This document shows positions 38,498 through 47,906 of a stretch of 64,000 nt of DNA, one piece after another; the stretch's first letter is position 1, and each line of letters begins with the position of its first letter. The translations under genes were made by a program, and so were the position numbers. Below the pieces are notes generated by a model. The model had not been told where the DNA came from and did no database searches. It was given only the letters and a program-made list of their open reading frames with translations. The DNA is from an uncultured bacterium. Its GTDB lineage: Bacteria; Verrucomicrobiota; Kiritimatiellia; RFP12; UBA1067. Where the stretch lies: contig URIT01000003.1 in NCBI GenBank assembly GCA_900547945.1, positions 1 to 64,000 of the forward strand, read 5' to 3'.

Positions 38498-39564
38498 CAC
38501 TTCACCTCCTTCCGCCCATTCCACGCCGACAACAGGTCATCGGCCTGCAGAAGGTCATACCATTCCATGCTGGACGTCTTCGCCGTGACCTCCTTCATCA
38601 GCGAAACCGTCACGTACAGGCGCGGGACTTTCGTGTTCACGAGCACGTAGAGCGTGGCGGTCTCCGTCGGGACGTATCCATACGGCGTGAAATCCCTGCG
38701 GAACATCTCAGGCATCTGCGCAAAGAGCCGCGTGAGGGGACGCGCGTTCGGTTCGCGGAAGTAGGTCATCAACTGGAATTCGCTCCCAGTCCGGGCCAGT
38801 CGGGTGAGATGCGCGGCGATGCCGACATCGCGGGCGTTCTTCAGAAACGCCAACGTCAGTTTCATCCTGACGGCGGATCGCGTCTGGATGCGGTTCAATT
38901 CGCCTTTCATGTCGAGGTTCATGAGCGTCATCGTCATCTTGCCCCACGACTCTTTTCCCTCCAACGGGAAAACTTCGATGAACCTCTTCCGGGTACCCGA
39001 GACGACCCGCCAGATCTCGACGGAGAGGGGATCTTTCTCCGGCACGACCGTCAGGATACGCGCCTCGGCCGTCGGTGCCGTTTCGTCCTCTCCCCGAAAC
39101 GTCTCGCCGCTCAGGAGATAGAAGTCCGATATGCGTACGGCGGGGAGCGTGTTCCCCCTCTGGGCCCTCAGGCGAAGCAGCATGAGCGTGTCCCACCACG
39201 GATTGTAGAGCGCCATCAGCGCGCCCTGGGCGTCCTGCGGGCCGGACAGGACCATCGCCGCCGTGAAGAAGTCCGTCAACTGCTGTTCGATCATGTCCGG
39301 GGCGATCTGGCTGTTCCATTTGCCCTTTGCCTTCTCTTCAAACGAGGCGGCCACGGCATCGTGGGGCTTTGACAGGGCCACCTCGCGGAAGTCCGCCAGA
39401 TGTGCAGAAAAGACTGATTCCTGTCCCTTCTCATCCTTCATCAGTTCTTCAATCATCTTGATCCCCTCCGCAGGGTCATCGGCTTGTGGAACGGCACAGG
39501 TGGCCATCGCCACCATCGCCACTAGGGGCAGCGCGAGCTGCCTGATCAGGTTTCGTGTCTTCAT
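38497..39564 (-). CDS. Secreted protein of unknown function in the Tad block
   Basis: A 355-residue protein with a signal peptide (about 1-25, 'LVAMVAMATCAVPQA'). The Cys lacks a canonical lipobox, so lipidation is uncertain. The mature part mixes helices and strands; 'FTPYGYVPTETATLYVLVNTKVPRLYVTVSLM' suggests a beta domain. No family recognised. It lies between the TadG-like gene and the 596-residue gene, coupled to the latter. Confidence 0.7.
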   Translation of the reverse strand: MKTRNLIRQLALPLVAMVAMATCAVPQADDPAEGIKMIEELMKDEKGQESVFSAHLADFREVALSKPHDAVAASFEEKAKGKWNSQIAPDMIEQQLTDFFTAAMVLSGPQDAQGALMALYNPWWDTLMLLRLRAQRGNTLPAVRISDFYLLSGETFRGEDETAPTAEARILTVVPEKDPLSVEIWRVVSGTRKRFIEVFPLEGKESWGKMTMTLMNLDMKGELNRIQTRSAVRMKLTLAFLKNARDVGIAAHLTRLARTGSEFQLMTYFREPNARPLTRLFAQMPEMFRRDFTPYGYVPTETATLYVLVNTKVPRLYVTVSLMKEVTAKTSSMEWYDLLQADDLLSAWNGRKEVK

Positions 39565-39575
39565 GTTTTCATCTC

Positions 39576-42098
39576 CTAGAGGATGCGGGTTCGAATAAGC
39601 GTCTTCACGTCAAGGTGCCCGTCGTCGGGCGTGTCATTCGGTGACGAATCGTCCACAGGGGATTCAGCCGACGTTGCGTCCGGAAGAATGTCCTGCATCG
39701 ACGGCGATGGAACCACGTCCGTACCGGGACGCGGAGGCGCCGCCAGTGACAGGAACCGCCCGGAAAGGCGATCGCCATCCTCCGTAAAGGGAATCCATTT
39801 GGGATGCCCCTCGCCATCGTCCAACGCCGCCAGGGCAAATGCATTCCGACCGGTGTCCCCCAGGGCGGCCTCCGTCGCCCACCACACCTCGGACGGGCCG
39901 CTCAGGCTGTCATGCCATTCCGTTGAAAGCCCAAAACCGGAATACTTCAGCGGCAGCAGCGTCGCATCCCAATCCGTCTCGCAGAGATTCCAGCATCGGG
40001 CAAACCGCCGCTCGTTGTCCACATCCTTGCAGACGCATCCGACGCGGCTTTTCAGAAGGTCCCCATCGTCCTGCCGGATGTTGAAGCGCCCCAACGCGCC
40101 CGACGCATCCAGCGCGTCGTCGCACACGGCATCATACCGTGTTTCGTACTCGCCCGCCGGAGCCTTGGCGACACCGTATTTCTCCCTTTGCTGAAGCGAC
40201 GGATTGAAGCGGTGCGCCGCGCGGGCGGCCGAAAACGCGACAAGGTAGCCGTCCGCAACGGGATCGAACGCGGAATAGATCCCCTCCGCCGTTGCCGAAG
40301 GCGATGCGGCCTCCGGCGAGAATCCATTGAGCAGAACCGACCAGGGGTTGCGCTGCCGACGCGCGAGCCCGACGACGATCGAACCGCCACCCGAATAGTA
40401 CTTGTCGTTGAGGATCCACGGCATTGCGACCTCGCCCGTATAATACTCGAACGTGTTCGTATTGCAGATCTCCCAGTCGTCGCCATAGATGCGGGCAAAC
40501 CCGTTCGGCTTGGTCGTAACGGAAAGTTGAACCGTTGCACGGGATGTCCACCATTGCGAATCAATTTGGCCCAGATAAATTTTGAGATCGTCAGGGATAT
40601 CGTCAGAGATACATGGTGGCCAAAGAAACTGTTCCCTTCCGGAGAAGGGTTCAATCACATACAACTTCTTTTCCTTCGAGCAACAGCTTTTGTACGCCGA
40701 CCGCGTGTGTGACTCATATACTGATGGCCCCGAACACCCCTGACAGCCATGTCGGTCACATGTGTGCAGAAACTTGCTGTTAAACCAGTGAAAATGATAA
40801 TCTTCATTTACTGGCCATGGCGAGTAAATACGCACGCAGCGATACGCATACTGTCCCGCACACCATTCATACTCCGCATACGGCGCGACCGTATCGGGGG
40901 CCTCCCGACACTGATCCGGGCAATACGAGCGCGTATTGACGCATGAAGGTCTTGAATCCTCCCTCCCCAACCGCCCGTGGTGTGCGCGATAGGCCGACAG
41001 CGGTTCATCCCCTATACGATTCGCGTTCTTGTAGACCCTGCAGATGCCCAGTGCCCTGTATGACTCCGCCGTGCGTTCGACAAACGCCGCATCGGTTTTT
41101 GTTTCATCCGCATGGCTGCGGACAAACCACTGGTCCAGCCCCCCGAAGCGCTTGTTCTCGTCACCCGACGGTCCAAAGTAGTCGGCCAGGTTGTCATGGA
41201 CCTCTCCATCCGCCATGCTCAGGAAAAGGCGTTCGTCGAGTTCCGTATTGTAGAGGGGCGACATCACATTGCCCGCCACGGCATCCCCCCCCTCCACCTC
41301 CACCTCAATCTCCTCATAGGGGGTAAAGAACGTCGGGCAATGGCAGTAGCCGAAGAAATCATCACGGGCTCGTTCATCCAAATCGCCAGGCGACAGACGC
41401 GGAAGATTCTGCCGCAACACCGCCATGGCCGTTTGCGGAATCGCCTTGTTCATCTTGCGGGCAACGTCCAGGAGACACCCGTTGTACAGCCTGATGCTTT
41501 CCTTGAACTGGAGGATGAATTGGGGATAGGTCGCCTCGATGTGTTGCATATTCTGGAGCGTCTCCTGAATGACCGAAATCGGAACCGGGGTCTGTGATCC
41601 GTTCAAGCGGACATAATCCGTTCCCGCCCCAGCTACTCCGCAAAACCACCCAATATCCTGAGTTCTCAACGCATCATCGCATTTTCTACAGGCAGGTTTT
41701 CCAAATCCCCAACTTCCTTTGTCCGTACTCTTAACCCAGTTCTCGCACATGGTCTTATCCTCTGAGAACCGTCCCTCGACGAGCTGAAGCCATTTGTAGG
41801 TGAGATAGTCGATCTGCATGTTCGTGAGCGTGATATATGTCCACGCCAGCGCGCGGTTGACCATGGCCATCCGGCTCAGGCCGTCGGCCTCCACCAGCGC
41901 GGCGGAATAGGCGGCCGCATCGCATGCGTTCTGGATCTCGATCTTCTGCCGCGCAGTCTCCCCCACCGCGTAGACGCCCGCGCAGAGCACATAGAGAAGC
42001 AGCACAACCGAGAGCGTGAGCATAAGCGCAACCCCGCTTTCCTCCCGCCGCAGACGGTTCATCTCCGCCTTGAAGATCCTCGCCATTGCGTACATCAT
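39576..42098 (-). CDS. TadG-like protein with a very large Cys-rich extracytoplasmic domain
   Basis: An 840-residue protein. 'RREESGVALMLTLSVVLLLYVLCAGVY' then 'IQNACDAAAYSAAL' is the classic TadG N-terminus (helix followed by 'aDaAalAaA'). The +5 position of the putative cleavage site is not Glu, as is common for TadG. About 780 residues follow outside, with over 30 cysteines in clusters ('CRKCDD', 'CHC', 'CDRHGCQGC', 'CVCKD', 'CCSKEKK'). Base composition drops in GC around 40540-41100 and 41600-41760 compared with neighbours. ATG 42098 overlaps the TadE stop as ATGA. Ordinary TadG is 400-600 residues. Confidence 0.82.
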   Translation of the reverse strand: MMYAMARIFKAEMNRLRREESGVALMLTLSVVLLLYVLCAGVYAVGETARQKIEIQNACDAAAYSAALVEADGLSRMAMVNRALAWTYITLTNMQIDYLTYKWLQLVEGRFSEDKTMCENWVKSTDKGSWGFGKPACRKCDDALRTQDIGWFCGVAGAGTDYVRLNGSQTPVPISVIQETLQNMQHIEATYPQFILQFKESIRLYNGCLLDVARKMNKAIPQTAMAVLRQNLPRLSPGDLDERARDDFFGYCHCPTFFTPYEEIEVEVEGGDAVAGNVMSPLYNTELDERLFLSMADGEVHDNLADYFGPSGDENKRFGGLDQWFVRSHADETKTDAAFVERTAESYRALGICRVYKNANRIGDEPLSAYRAHHGRLGREDSRPSCVNTRSYCPDQCREAPDTVAPYAEYEWCAGQYAYRCVRIYSPWPVNEDYHFHWFNSKFLHTCDRHGCQGCSGPSVYESHTRSAYKSCCSKEKKLYVIEPFSGREQFLWPPCISDDIPDDLKIYLGQIDSQWWTSRATVQLSVTTKPNGFARIYGDDWEICNTNTFEYYTGEVAMPWILNDKYYSGGGSIVVGLARRQRNPWSVLLNGFSPEAASPSATAEGIYSAFDPVADGYLVAFSAARAAHRFNPSLQQREKYGVAKAPAGEYETRYDAVCDDALDASGALGRFNIRQDDGDLLKSRVGCVCKDVDNERRFARCWNLCETDWDATLLPLKYSGFGLSTEWHDSLSGPSEVWWATEAALGDTGRNAFALAALDDGEGHPKWIPFTEDGDRLSGRFLSLAAPPRPGTDVVPSPSMQDILPDATSAESPVDDSSPNDTPDDGHLDVKTLIRTRIL

Positions 42099-42844
42099 TG
42101 CCCCGGTCTCCGTGCGTAGCGAACGGTCTTCCACGGCTTGGGCAGCAGGACGACCGACCGCAGGGGAAGGTAGTCAAGCCCCATCGTCCGATGCCGCGCG
42201 GCATCGGCCGCCGCGATCTGGTCCCCATCCGGTTGCCAGCCCGTCGGCTCCCATGTGAAGGTGGTGGACGATGCCGCGCGTGCAACGGCAAGCAACCGCC
42301 CGATGACGGGGACATGCAGGGGAAAATCAAACTCAACACAGACTTTCACCGCCGGGGCGTCCCATGTTTCCTCGCTCCAGACCTTCTCCCCTTCACGCCC
42401 AATGATGCGTACCTGGTTCTCGATATGCGAAGAATTCGGGATGGGGGCCATTCCCCCTTCGCCCTTCGGCCACCATCCGGGAACCCCCAAAACCGATCCA
42501 GGTGAACCGAACGTCCCCTCGTCCCAATCCGGACTTGAACTCACCCAGGCCAATGTGCGGCACGCCGCCTCCCAGCAGGGTCCCTTGGTACGGAAGAAAT
42601 CGCCCTCGCCCCGTTCATTCATCTCGCGATACTCGCCCGGATGGTAGACAAGCGCGGCACGTGCGGCGTTGAAGGCCGCATAATGGGTCATGATCTGCGC
42701 ATACCAGATCAACGCGAACTGAACGACCGCGAAAATCAACAAGGTCAGAAGCGGAAGGACGAGGACGCACTCCGTCAGAACCGTACCACGACGGGAGATC
42801 CGGGCCAAGCAGGCAACGGCAAGTCTGGGCAACGGTGTTCTCAT
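42095..42844 (-). CDS. tadE: TadE-like pseudopilin
   Basis: A 249-residue protein. 'RRGTVLTECVLVLPLLTLLIFAVVQFALIWYAQ' has a prepilin-type site (Gly20, Glu25 at +5) followed by the membrane helix and 'YAAFNAARAALV', typical of TadE. The C-terminal 180 residues are extracytoplasmic. Its start overlaps the peptidase stop. Presumed minor pilin or assembly factor. Confidence 0.85.
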   Translation of the reverse strand: MRTPLPRLAVACLARISRRGTVLTECVLVLPLLTLLIFAVVQFALIWYAQIMTHYAAFNAARAALVYHPGEYREMNERGEGDFFRTKGPCWEAACRTLAWVSSSPDWDEGTFGSPGSVLGVPGWWPKGEGGMAPIPNSSHIENQVRIIGREGEKVWSEETWDAPAVKVCVEFDFPLHVPVIGRLLAVARAASSTTFTWEPTGWQPDGDQIAAADAARHRTMGLDYLPLRSVVLLPKPWKTVRYARRPGQ

Positions 42845-43383
42845 GCACGTGTGGCAAAGACTTCAAAGGCCAAAGTGATCCACGTCCCGGCGGCGATGGC
42901 GACGCCGAAGGGGACGCGGCACCGCTCGCTCGACTTCGGCGGCAGGGCAGCCCTCCCCGCCGCGCGGTCGTACCGCCAGTCGAAGACCGAACGCAGGACA
43001 TGCTTCAGCCGCCGCGCATCGGCAAGGCCCACGAGAAGCAGGACGAGCATCAGCGCCAGCCCCGCAAGGGAGGTGAAGAGGATCACCTGGGCGGAACGCC
43101 CGAGCCCGACCGCGCAGCCGACCGCAAAGAGCATCTTGACGTCGCCGCCTCCCGCCGCGCGCAGGATGAACGGCAACAGGAGGAAGAGCCCGCAGACGAT
43201 CCCGCCCAGCGCCCCGGCGTTGCCGAGAGCCCATCCTCCCGCCCCGTAGCGTGCCGCAAGCGCGACGACCGCCGCGCCGAGGGTCAGCACGTTGGGCAGA
43301 CGCCGCCAGCGGCAATCCTGGTAGCAGAGGATTGCCAGCCACGGCGTCAACGCGACGAAGAGGATGAGGGCGGGAGACATCAT
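42841..43383 (-). CDS. tadV: Type IV prepilin peptidase (TadV/CpaA family)
   Basis: A 180-residue A24-family aspartic peptidase with about five membrane segments. The catalytic Asp residues are D23 (in 'CYQDCRWRRLPN') and D81 (in 'GGGDVKM', the GxGD motif). It lacks the N-methylation domain, as expected for TadV/CpaA. It should cleave the Flp-like and TadE-like prepilins encoded next to it. Confidence 0.93.
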   Translation of the reverse strand: MMSPALILFVALTPWLAILCYQDCRWRRLPNVLTLGAAVVALAARYGAGGWALGNAGALGGIVCGLFLLLPFILRAAGGGDVKMLFAVGCAVGLGRSAQVILFTSLAGLALMLVLLLVGLADARRLKHVLRSVFDWRYDRAAGRAALPPKSSERCRVPFGVAIAAGTWITLAFEVFATRA

Positions 43384-43402
43384 GCGTGGACGCTCGGTAC
43401 GA

Positions 43403-43720
43403 TCATTGGCCCATGCCCGTCACGGTTCCTTGGTTGGCCTCTCCTGTACTTACGGCAGCATCACGATTTCCACGCCCCTCCTCGACCGAAGAAGGCGCCT
43501 CTCCGGGATTGAAGATCGCCGTCGACATCGTCTTGAAGGCCGAACCGATCGTGCCGCCGAACGCGACGACGAGGCCGACGACGGCCGCGACGATCAGAAC
43601 GCCGAGGACGACATACTCCATCATCACGGCGCCGGCCGTGTCTCCGGCGAGGCGGCAGAGAAAGCGGCCGAACGCCGTCCGCTTCGCGCGCGCAAGGCGC
43701 ATCTTCATTTTCGTATCCAT
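43403..43720 (-). CDS. flp: Flp-type major pilin candidate
   Basis: A 105-residue protein. A basic leader ends at Gly30 ('DTAGAVMMEYVVLGVLIVAAVVGLV'), with Glu35-Tyr at +5/+6, the Flp signature. The hydrophobic helix is followed by 'GGTIGSAFKTM', then a Ser/Gly/Glu tail of about 40 residues, longer than in most Flp pilins. AAGGAG lies before the ATG at 43720; the upstream in-frame extension is not credible. Confidence 0.88.
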   Translation of the reverse strand: MDTKMKMRLARAKRTAFGRFLCRLAGDTAGAVMMEYVVLGVLIVAAVVGLVVAFGGTIGSAFKTMSTAIFNPGEAPSSVEEGRGNRDAAVSTGEANQGTVTGMGQ

Positions 43721-43772
43721 GTGTTGTTCTCCTTTTCGTATGATGCGGAACGTTCCGCAGGTGTGAAATGCG

Positions 43773-43985
43773 TCAGGGGATTGGCAGGGCGATGCCGGAC
43801 TGCACCCGCTGGAACATCGCCTGGATCCCCTTCCCGACCGTCCCGGTCCATTCGTTCTTCGACGGGTCGAAGATCTCCTGCTGCCAGAACAGGACGAGCG
43901 GCACGGCGATGGCCAGGTTGACGACGACATACTCCATCAGCACGGAGCCGCGCGTTCCGCAGAGGCGCCTGATTCCGTCTTTCAT
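43773..43985 (-). CDS. Second small Flp-like pilin
   Basis: A 70-residue protein starting 'MKDGIRRLCGTRGSVLMEYVV'. Gly13 is at -1 and Glu18 at +5, then a hydrophobic helix and an amphipathic tail ending 'MFQRVQSGIALPIP'. The start overlaps the stop of the 812-residue FHA gene as ATGA. It is probably a minor pilin; the family is seen only through the N-terminal motif. Confidence 0.75.
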   Translation of the reverse strand: MKDGIRRLCGTRGSVLMEYVVVNLAIAVPLVLFWQQEIFDPSKNEWTGTVGKGIQAMFQRVQSGIALPIP

Positions 43986-46420
43986 CTGGCACGTTCCTTC
44001 CGCTTCGCTTCCTGGTCCCACCAGGCGTTGACGTTGTACAGTCCCGGGATGCCGATCTTCAGGATCTGGGGGCGTACCTCGGTCACGCAGTCGGGGTTGG
44101 CGTCGATCTTCGCCTTGAGCGCCGCGAGGACGGCCTTGAGGCCCGCCAGGTCCCGTCTCAGTTCCGCGCCGGCCTCGGCGCCGAGCCGGCCGTTCGTGTC
44201 CAAGGCCCATGCCAGCCCCCGCGCGATGATGCACGAACGCCGGTCGTCCGATTCGCGGTTCCACCAGGCGTCGATCAGAAGCTCGCGCTTCTCCTGCAGG
44301 GAGATTACCATGTCCGCAACCGCGCGCAGGCGGTTCCCGTCCGGCGCATCGACGGTGAGGAGGTAGGCGATGTCCGCGTTGTCCAGGAAGCGCAGGAACT
44401 GGTCCGCCTGGCGGTAGAACCTCAACGCCTCGACCAGAACGGGTTCCCCCCGCACCTCCCCGTACGCGGCATGGTAGTCCCGGTCGACGTCAAATGACTT
44501 GAGGTAGTCCGCAAACGCCTCGATCCCCAGCACCTCGTCGTATTTCCCCACGCATTCCGTGCGCGACGACTTGGGGCGGCGCCCGCGGAGCGAATCGCAG
44601 GCGAAGACCTTCTCGCATGTCCCGGCATCGAGCAGGGGCGCGACGGCGGCGGGGGTCTTCCCCGATTCCAGGTTCCACTTCCCGAGGCGCGCGAGCTGAT
44701 CGCGCATCGCCTCGCGCACGTCATCGTTGAGCCGGCGGTTCGCGGCCGCCATCAGACGCCGGAGTTCGCCCAGCTGCGGCATGAGCGAACACTGCTGGTC
44801 GGAGGGGAACGGCAGGTCCTCCCGCATCGCGTCGTAGCGGCAGGAGACGAGATACACGAGATTGCTGTTCAGGACGGCCTGCGCCTCGCCGAACCGCGCC
44901 AGGACGGGGATAAACTCGTCGCACGCCTCCGAGACGATCCGGGGGGCGGCGAAATTGCGTCCCTCCTTCTTTGCGGCCTGCGCGCGCCGGACCTCGCGTT
45001 CCTGTGCCCGTCTGCCGATGTCCTCCAGTTTCCGCACGGTCTGCGGAAACGTTCCGGCTAGTTGGACGGCCGTCTTCAGGTCCGCCTCCTCGGGAACCCT
45101 GATCGCCGCGAGAAGCGCCGCGACTTCCCCCAGGTCGGCGATGAGCGCCTTCAGCTCGGTGCGCTGCTCCTCCATGTCCGCACGGAGCTTCCCGGTCGGC
45201 AGGCTTGCCGTCCACTGGGGATCCGCCAGCGTCCTCTCGACCGCCGCGAGGCGCGCGACCAGCGCCTCCCGTTCGTGGCCGCGTTCGCTTTCGCGGAAGT
45301 CGCCGCGAATCGCGCTTCGAGCCGTCAGGAACACGTCGACGAGGTCCTTCATCAGGCGGGCCTCCCGCTTCATGGTCTGCGCCGTCGTCGTGTTCCAGCC
45401 CCACTTCTCGACGTTGGCGTTCAGGAGCGAACCGAGCTTCGTGCTCGCGTCGATCCAGAAACGGCGGACGAAGTCCTCCTTTGCGGACCGCCAGACCTCC
45501 AGGGTGTTCCGCCAGATCAGCAGTTCGCCGCGCTTCCGCTCGATCTCGTCGCGGTAGTAGTCCGCGCCGCGCGCCGAAAGCGCCTGGTCCAGGGCCGCCG
45601 TGGCACGCGCGAAGTTCTCGCGGGATTCCCATTCACACGCTTCGGCGAGCTTCGCCTTGGCGGACGGGAAGATCGTCTGCACGGCAAAATAGCCCGTTCC
45701 CACAACGGCCGCCGTGATGAGCGCCACGCAGAGCTTCAGCAGCAGACGGCTGCGGGTGGGGTCGACGGTCCGGTCCCAGAACCGGAACTGGACATCCGCG
45801 ACCGAGATAACGTCCCGATGTCGCAGCATCCGCTTCGCCTTCTTCAGCGGCACGCCGTTGACCGTCGTGCCGTTGCGGCTCCCCAGGTCCTGAATCCAGC
45901 ACGAGTCGTCCTGTTCGTGCTGGATTTCGGCATGACGCTTCGAGACAAGGACACTCGAACAGAGAATCCCGTCCGCAACGGCCGAGCCGATGGGCAGGAC
46001 GGCCGATGTGATGTCGCAGAACGTCCCCGCCTTCTCGCCGTTCAACCATTCAAGCCGGTGGTACGGGAGGATCCGCGCCGCATTCCGCTCGTCGATCCGC
46101 TCGACGGTCAGGCGGCATTGCCCGAGGCTGACGGACATCCCCGCCTCCAGCCGCCGTTCGGACACCTTCCGCCCCAGCACGAACAGGCCGTTGCGGCTGC
46201 CCAGGTCGCGGATCCACGCATGCCCGTGCCGTACCGTGATTTCCGCATGCGTCTTGCTCACCGACGTTTCCTCGGCGGGTACCTGCCAGGCGCACCCCGG
46301 CTGGCGACCGATCACAAGCGGAAGCTGGAGGTCTTCAAGGCGTCCCTCATGCACGACCTGGTCGTTGCGCTCAAGGCGGATCATCAGGGAATGGTCCTTC
46401 AGGCGTGTCGAACGGGTCAT
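43982..46420 (-). CDS. Membrane protein with two FHA domains
   Basis: An 812-residue protein. FHA-1 (about 20-105) has GR (38-39), SKTH and 'GSRNG'. FHA-2 (about 125-210) has 'SKRH' and 'GSRNGTTVNG' but IGS in place of GR. One membrane segment at about 229-248 follows. The remaining 560 residues are a helical extracytoplasmic domain with few cysteines and many Arg, Ala, Glu and Leu. FHA domains bind phosphothreonine, so the cytoplasmic tandem could read the block's kinase. No family match for the long tail. The gene starts one base after the stop of the next FHA gene. Confidence 0.85.
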   Translation of the reverse strand: MTRSTRLKDHSLMIRLERNDQVVHEGRLEDLQLPLVIGRQPGCAWQVPAEETSVSKTHAEITVRHGHAWIRDLGSRNGLFVLGRKVSERRLEAGMSVSLGQCRLTVERIDERNAARILPYHRLEWLNGEKAGTFCDITSAVLPIGSAVADGILCSSVLVSKRHAEIQHEQDDSCWIQDLGSRNGTTVNGVPLKKAKRMLRHRDVISVADVQFRFWDRTVDPTRSRLLLKLCVALITAAVVGTGYFAVQTIFPSAKAKLAEACEWESRENFARATAALDQALSARGADYYRDEIERKRGELLIWRNTLEVWRSAKEDFVRRFWIDASTKLGSLLNANVEKWGWNTTTAQTMKREARLMKDLVDVFLTARSAIRGDFRESERGHEREALVARLAAVERTLADPQWTASLPTGKLRADMEEQRTELKALIADLGEVAALLAAIRVPEEADLKTAVQLAGTFPQTVRKLEDIGRRAQEREVRRAQAAKKEGRNFAAPRIVSEACDEFIPVLARFGEAQAVLNSNLVYLVSCRYDAMREDLPFPSDQQCSLMPQLGELRRLMAAANRRLNDDVREAMRDQLARLGKWNLESGKTPAAVAPLLDAGTCEKVFACDSLRGRRPKSSRTECVGKYDEVLGIEAFADYLKSFDVDRDYHAAYGEVRGEPVLVEALRFYRQADQFLRFLDNADIAYLLTVDAPDGNRLRAVADMVISLQEKRELLIDAWWNRESDDRRSCIIARGLAWALDTNGRLGAEAGAELRRDLAGLKAVLAALKAKIDANPDCVTEVRPQILKIGIPGLYNVNAWWDQEAKRKERAR

Positions 46421-46421
46421 A

Positions 46422-47906
46422 TCACCACGCCCCCTTCTTCAGCAGTCCGTTACGCCGGTCGTCGGGCGACGAGAAGACCTTCAGCGCGCTTTCAAGCACG
46501 CGCCGGCACCCGGCCTTGTCCCGGACGCGGTTCGCCTGGTACCAGGCGACCTTGAACTGGCGGTATTCGTGCTTCTGGTTCGCACGCAGTTCGCGGAGCA
46601 TGGCCAACAGGCGTTCCGCCTCCTCGCCGTGTCCGCCGCAGGCAATGAGCGCGCTCTGCAAGAGGAATTCGGTTTCCTGCCAGAGAATCGGCGATTTGCG
46701 CGCCAAAAGGCCGGCCGCCTCGTCCTTCAGGACCTTCACGGATGCGGCACGCGCGTCCGGGCGCCCCTCCCAGTGTCCGTCAATCTCCTTGGCGTTGACG
46801 CGCAGAAGCTTCTCAAGCGCGACAAGGGTGGCGCCCCGCCACTGCTCGACCGCCGGAATCTCGCGCGTGAGCGTCAGCACGCAGTCCCCATGCACGGCAA
46901 ACAGGGCATGCCCGAACCACTGCATGGATTCCGCGCCGCGCTTTTCCGTACGGAGGAACTGGACGTCGAAATACGGCAGGCCGCTGTTCCCCCCCAGAAA
47001 CGCGGGGGGCGAGACGGACTGGAAATTCCAGCCGTCGCGTTCCTCGCGCGCGCGCCGCCACGCATCGAAAAGCTGATGCCGGTTGCGATGCAGGTTGCCG
47101 GCGCTCTGCATACAGCGGAAGACGATGCGGAAATCGACATCGCGCCTGCGCCCGATCCGCGTCTGGATCTCCGTCGTGCCGTCTTCGCCCGTCCGCACCC
47201 TGAACTGGGGGCTGCCCGGACAATCCGCCCAGAAGGCATCCGTCCCAAACGGCGTCGGCAAATCGACGGACCGGATGTCGTACTTCCCGGACGCCGTAAG
47301 CGGCCACGTGAGGGTCTTTTCCGGGCGCTGCCGCACCTGGACCGTGTAGTAGGCCGCCGCCACGCCCAGGAAGAGTCCCACGAACAGCATCACCTTCACA
47401 AGGAGGCGCCGTCCGCGCTTCCGCGCGCCGCCGGCAATCAGCTTGGCTATCTCCTCCGGGCTCACGAGCTGGGTCTGCAGGAACTGCGTCTCGTTCAAGT
47501 CGGGGGCCGGAGAGGGTTCGGTCGTTCCCTCCTCCGGGGCACCGGGGGCGGGGATGCTCGTCTCGCCCGCCGCATCGGGCAGAACGGTCTCGGACGAGGC
47601 GGCGGGGGCATCGACGAGAAGCTGGAACGCCGTCGTGCCGCCGATCTTCACCGGGACGCCGGGAGGAAGCGAGACGCGGTTGTTTTCAGGGATCTCCGTC
47701 AACCCGACGGCGGTGCGGTGCCGGCTCAGGTTCACGAGCGACACGCCCCCGTCGGCGACCTCGAGCGCGACATGCCGCCCCGAGACGTCGGGCGCCGGCA
47801 CCACGATGCCGCACTGGCGCGAACGGCCGACAACCGTCGTCCCGGACGGAAGCGGGAACGCCCGCCCAACCAATGCCCCTTCCGTGAACTGGATCCGCAC
47901 GGCCAT
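46422..47906 (-). CDS. Membrane protein with N-terminal FHA domain
   Basis: A 494-residue protein. The FHA domain (about 5-95) has 'VVGRSRQCGIVV' and 'DVSGRHVAL' but lacks the usual NG turn ('SRHRTAVG' there). A Glu/Pro/Ala linker, one membrane segment (about 165-185) and a 300-residue extracytoplasmic domain follow. ATG 47906 overlaps the tadC stop as TGATG. It probably works with the 812-residue FHA protein beside it. Confidence 0.83.
   Translation of the reverse strand: MAVRIQFTEGALVGRAFPLPSGTTVVGRSRQCGIVVPAPDVSGRHVALEVADGGVSLVNLSRHRTAVGLTEIPENNRVSLPPGVPVKIGGTTAFQLLVDAPAASSETVLPDAAGETSIPAPGAPEEGTTEPSPAPDLNETQFLQTQLVSPEEIAKLIAGGARKRGRRLLVKVMLFVGLFLGVAAAYYTVQVRQRPEKTLTWPLTASGKYDIRSVDLPTPFGTDAFWADCPGSPQFRVRTGEDGTTEIQTRIGRRRDVDFRIVFRCMQSAGNLHRNRHQLFDAWRRAREERDGWNFQSVSPPAFLGGNSGLPYFDVQFLRTEKRGAESMQWFGHALFAVHGDCVLTLTREIPAVEQWRGATLVALEKLLRVNAKEIDGHWEGRPDARAASVKVLKDEAAGLLARKSPILWQETEFLLQSALIACGGHGEEAERLLAMLRELRANQKHEYRQFKVAWYQANRVRDKAGCRRVLESALKVFSSPDDRRNGLLKKGAW

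Noticed and set aside
43721..43930. Long N-terminal extension of the Flp pilin
   Set aside because: The extension is Ser/Arg-rich shadow sequence over the neighbouring pilin gene. The ATG at 43720 has AAGGAG and gives a normal prepilin leader.
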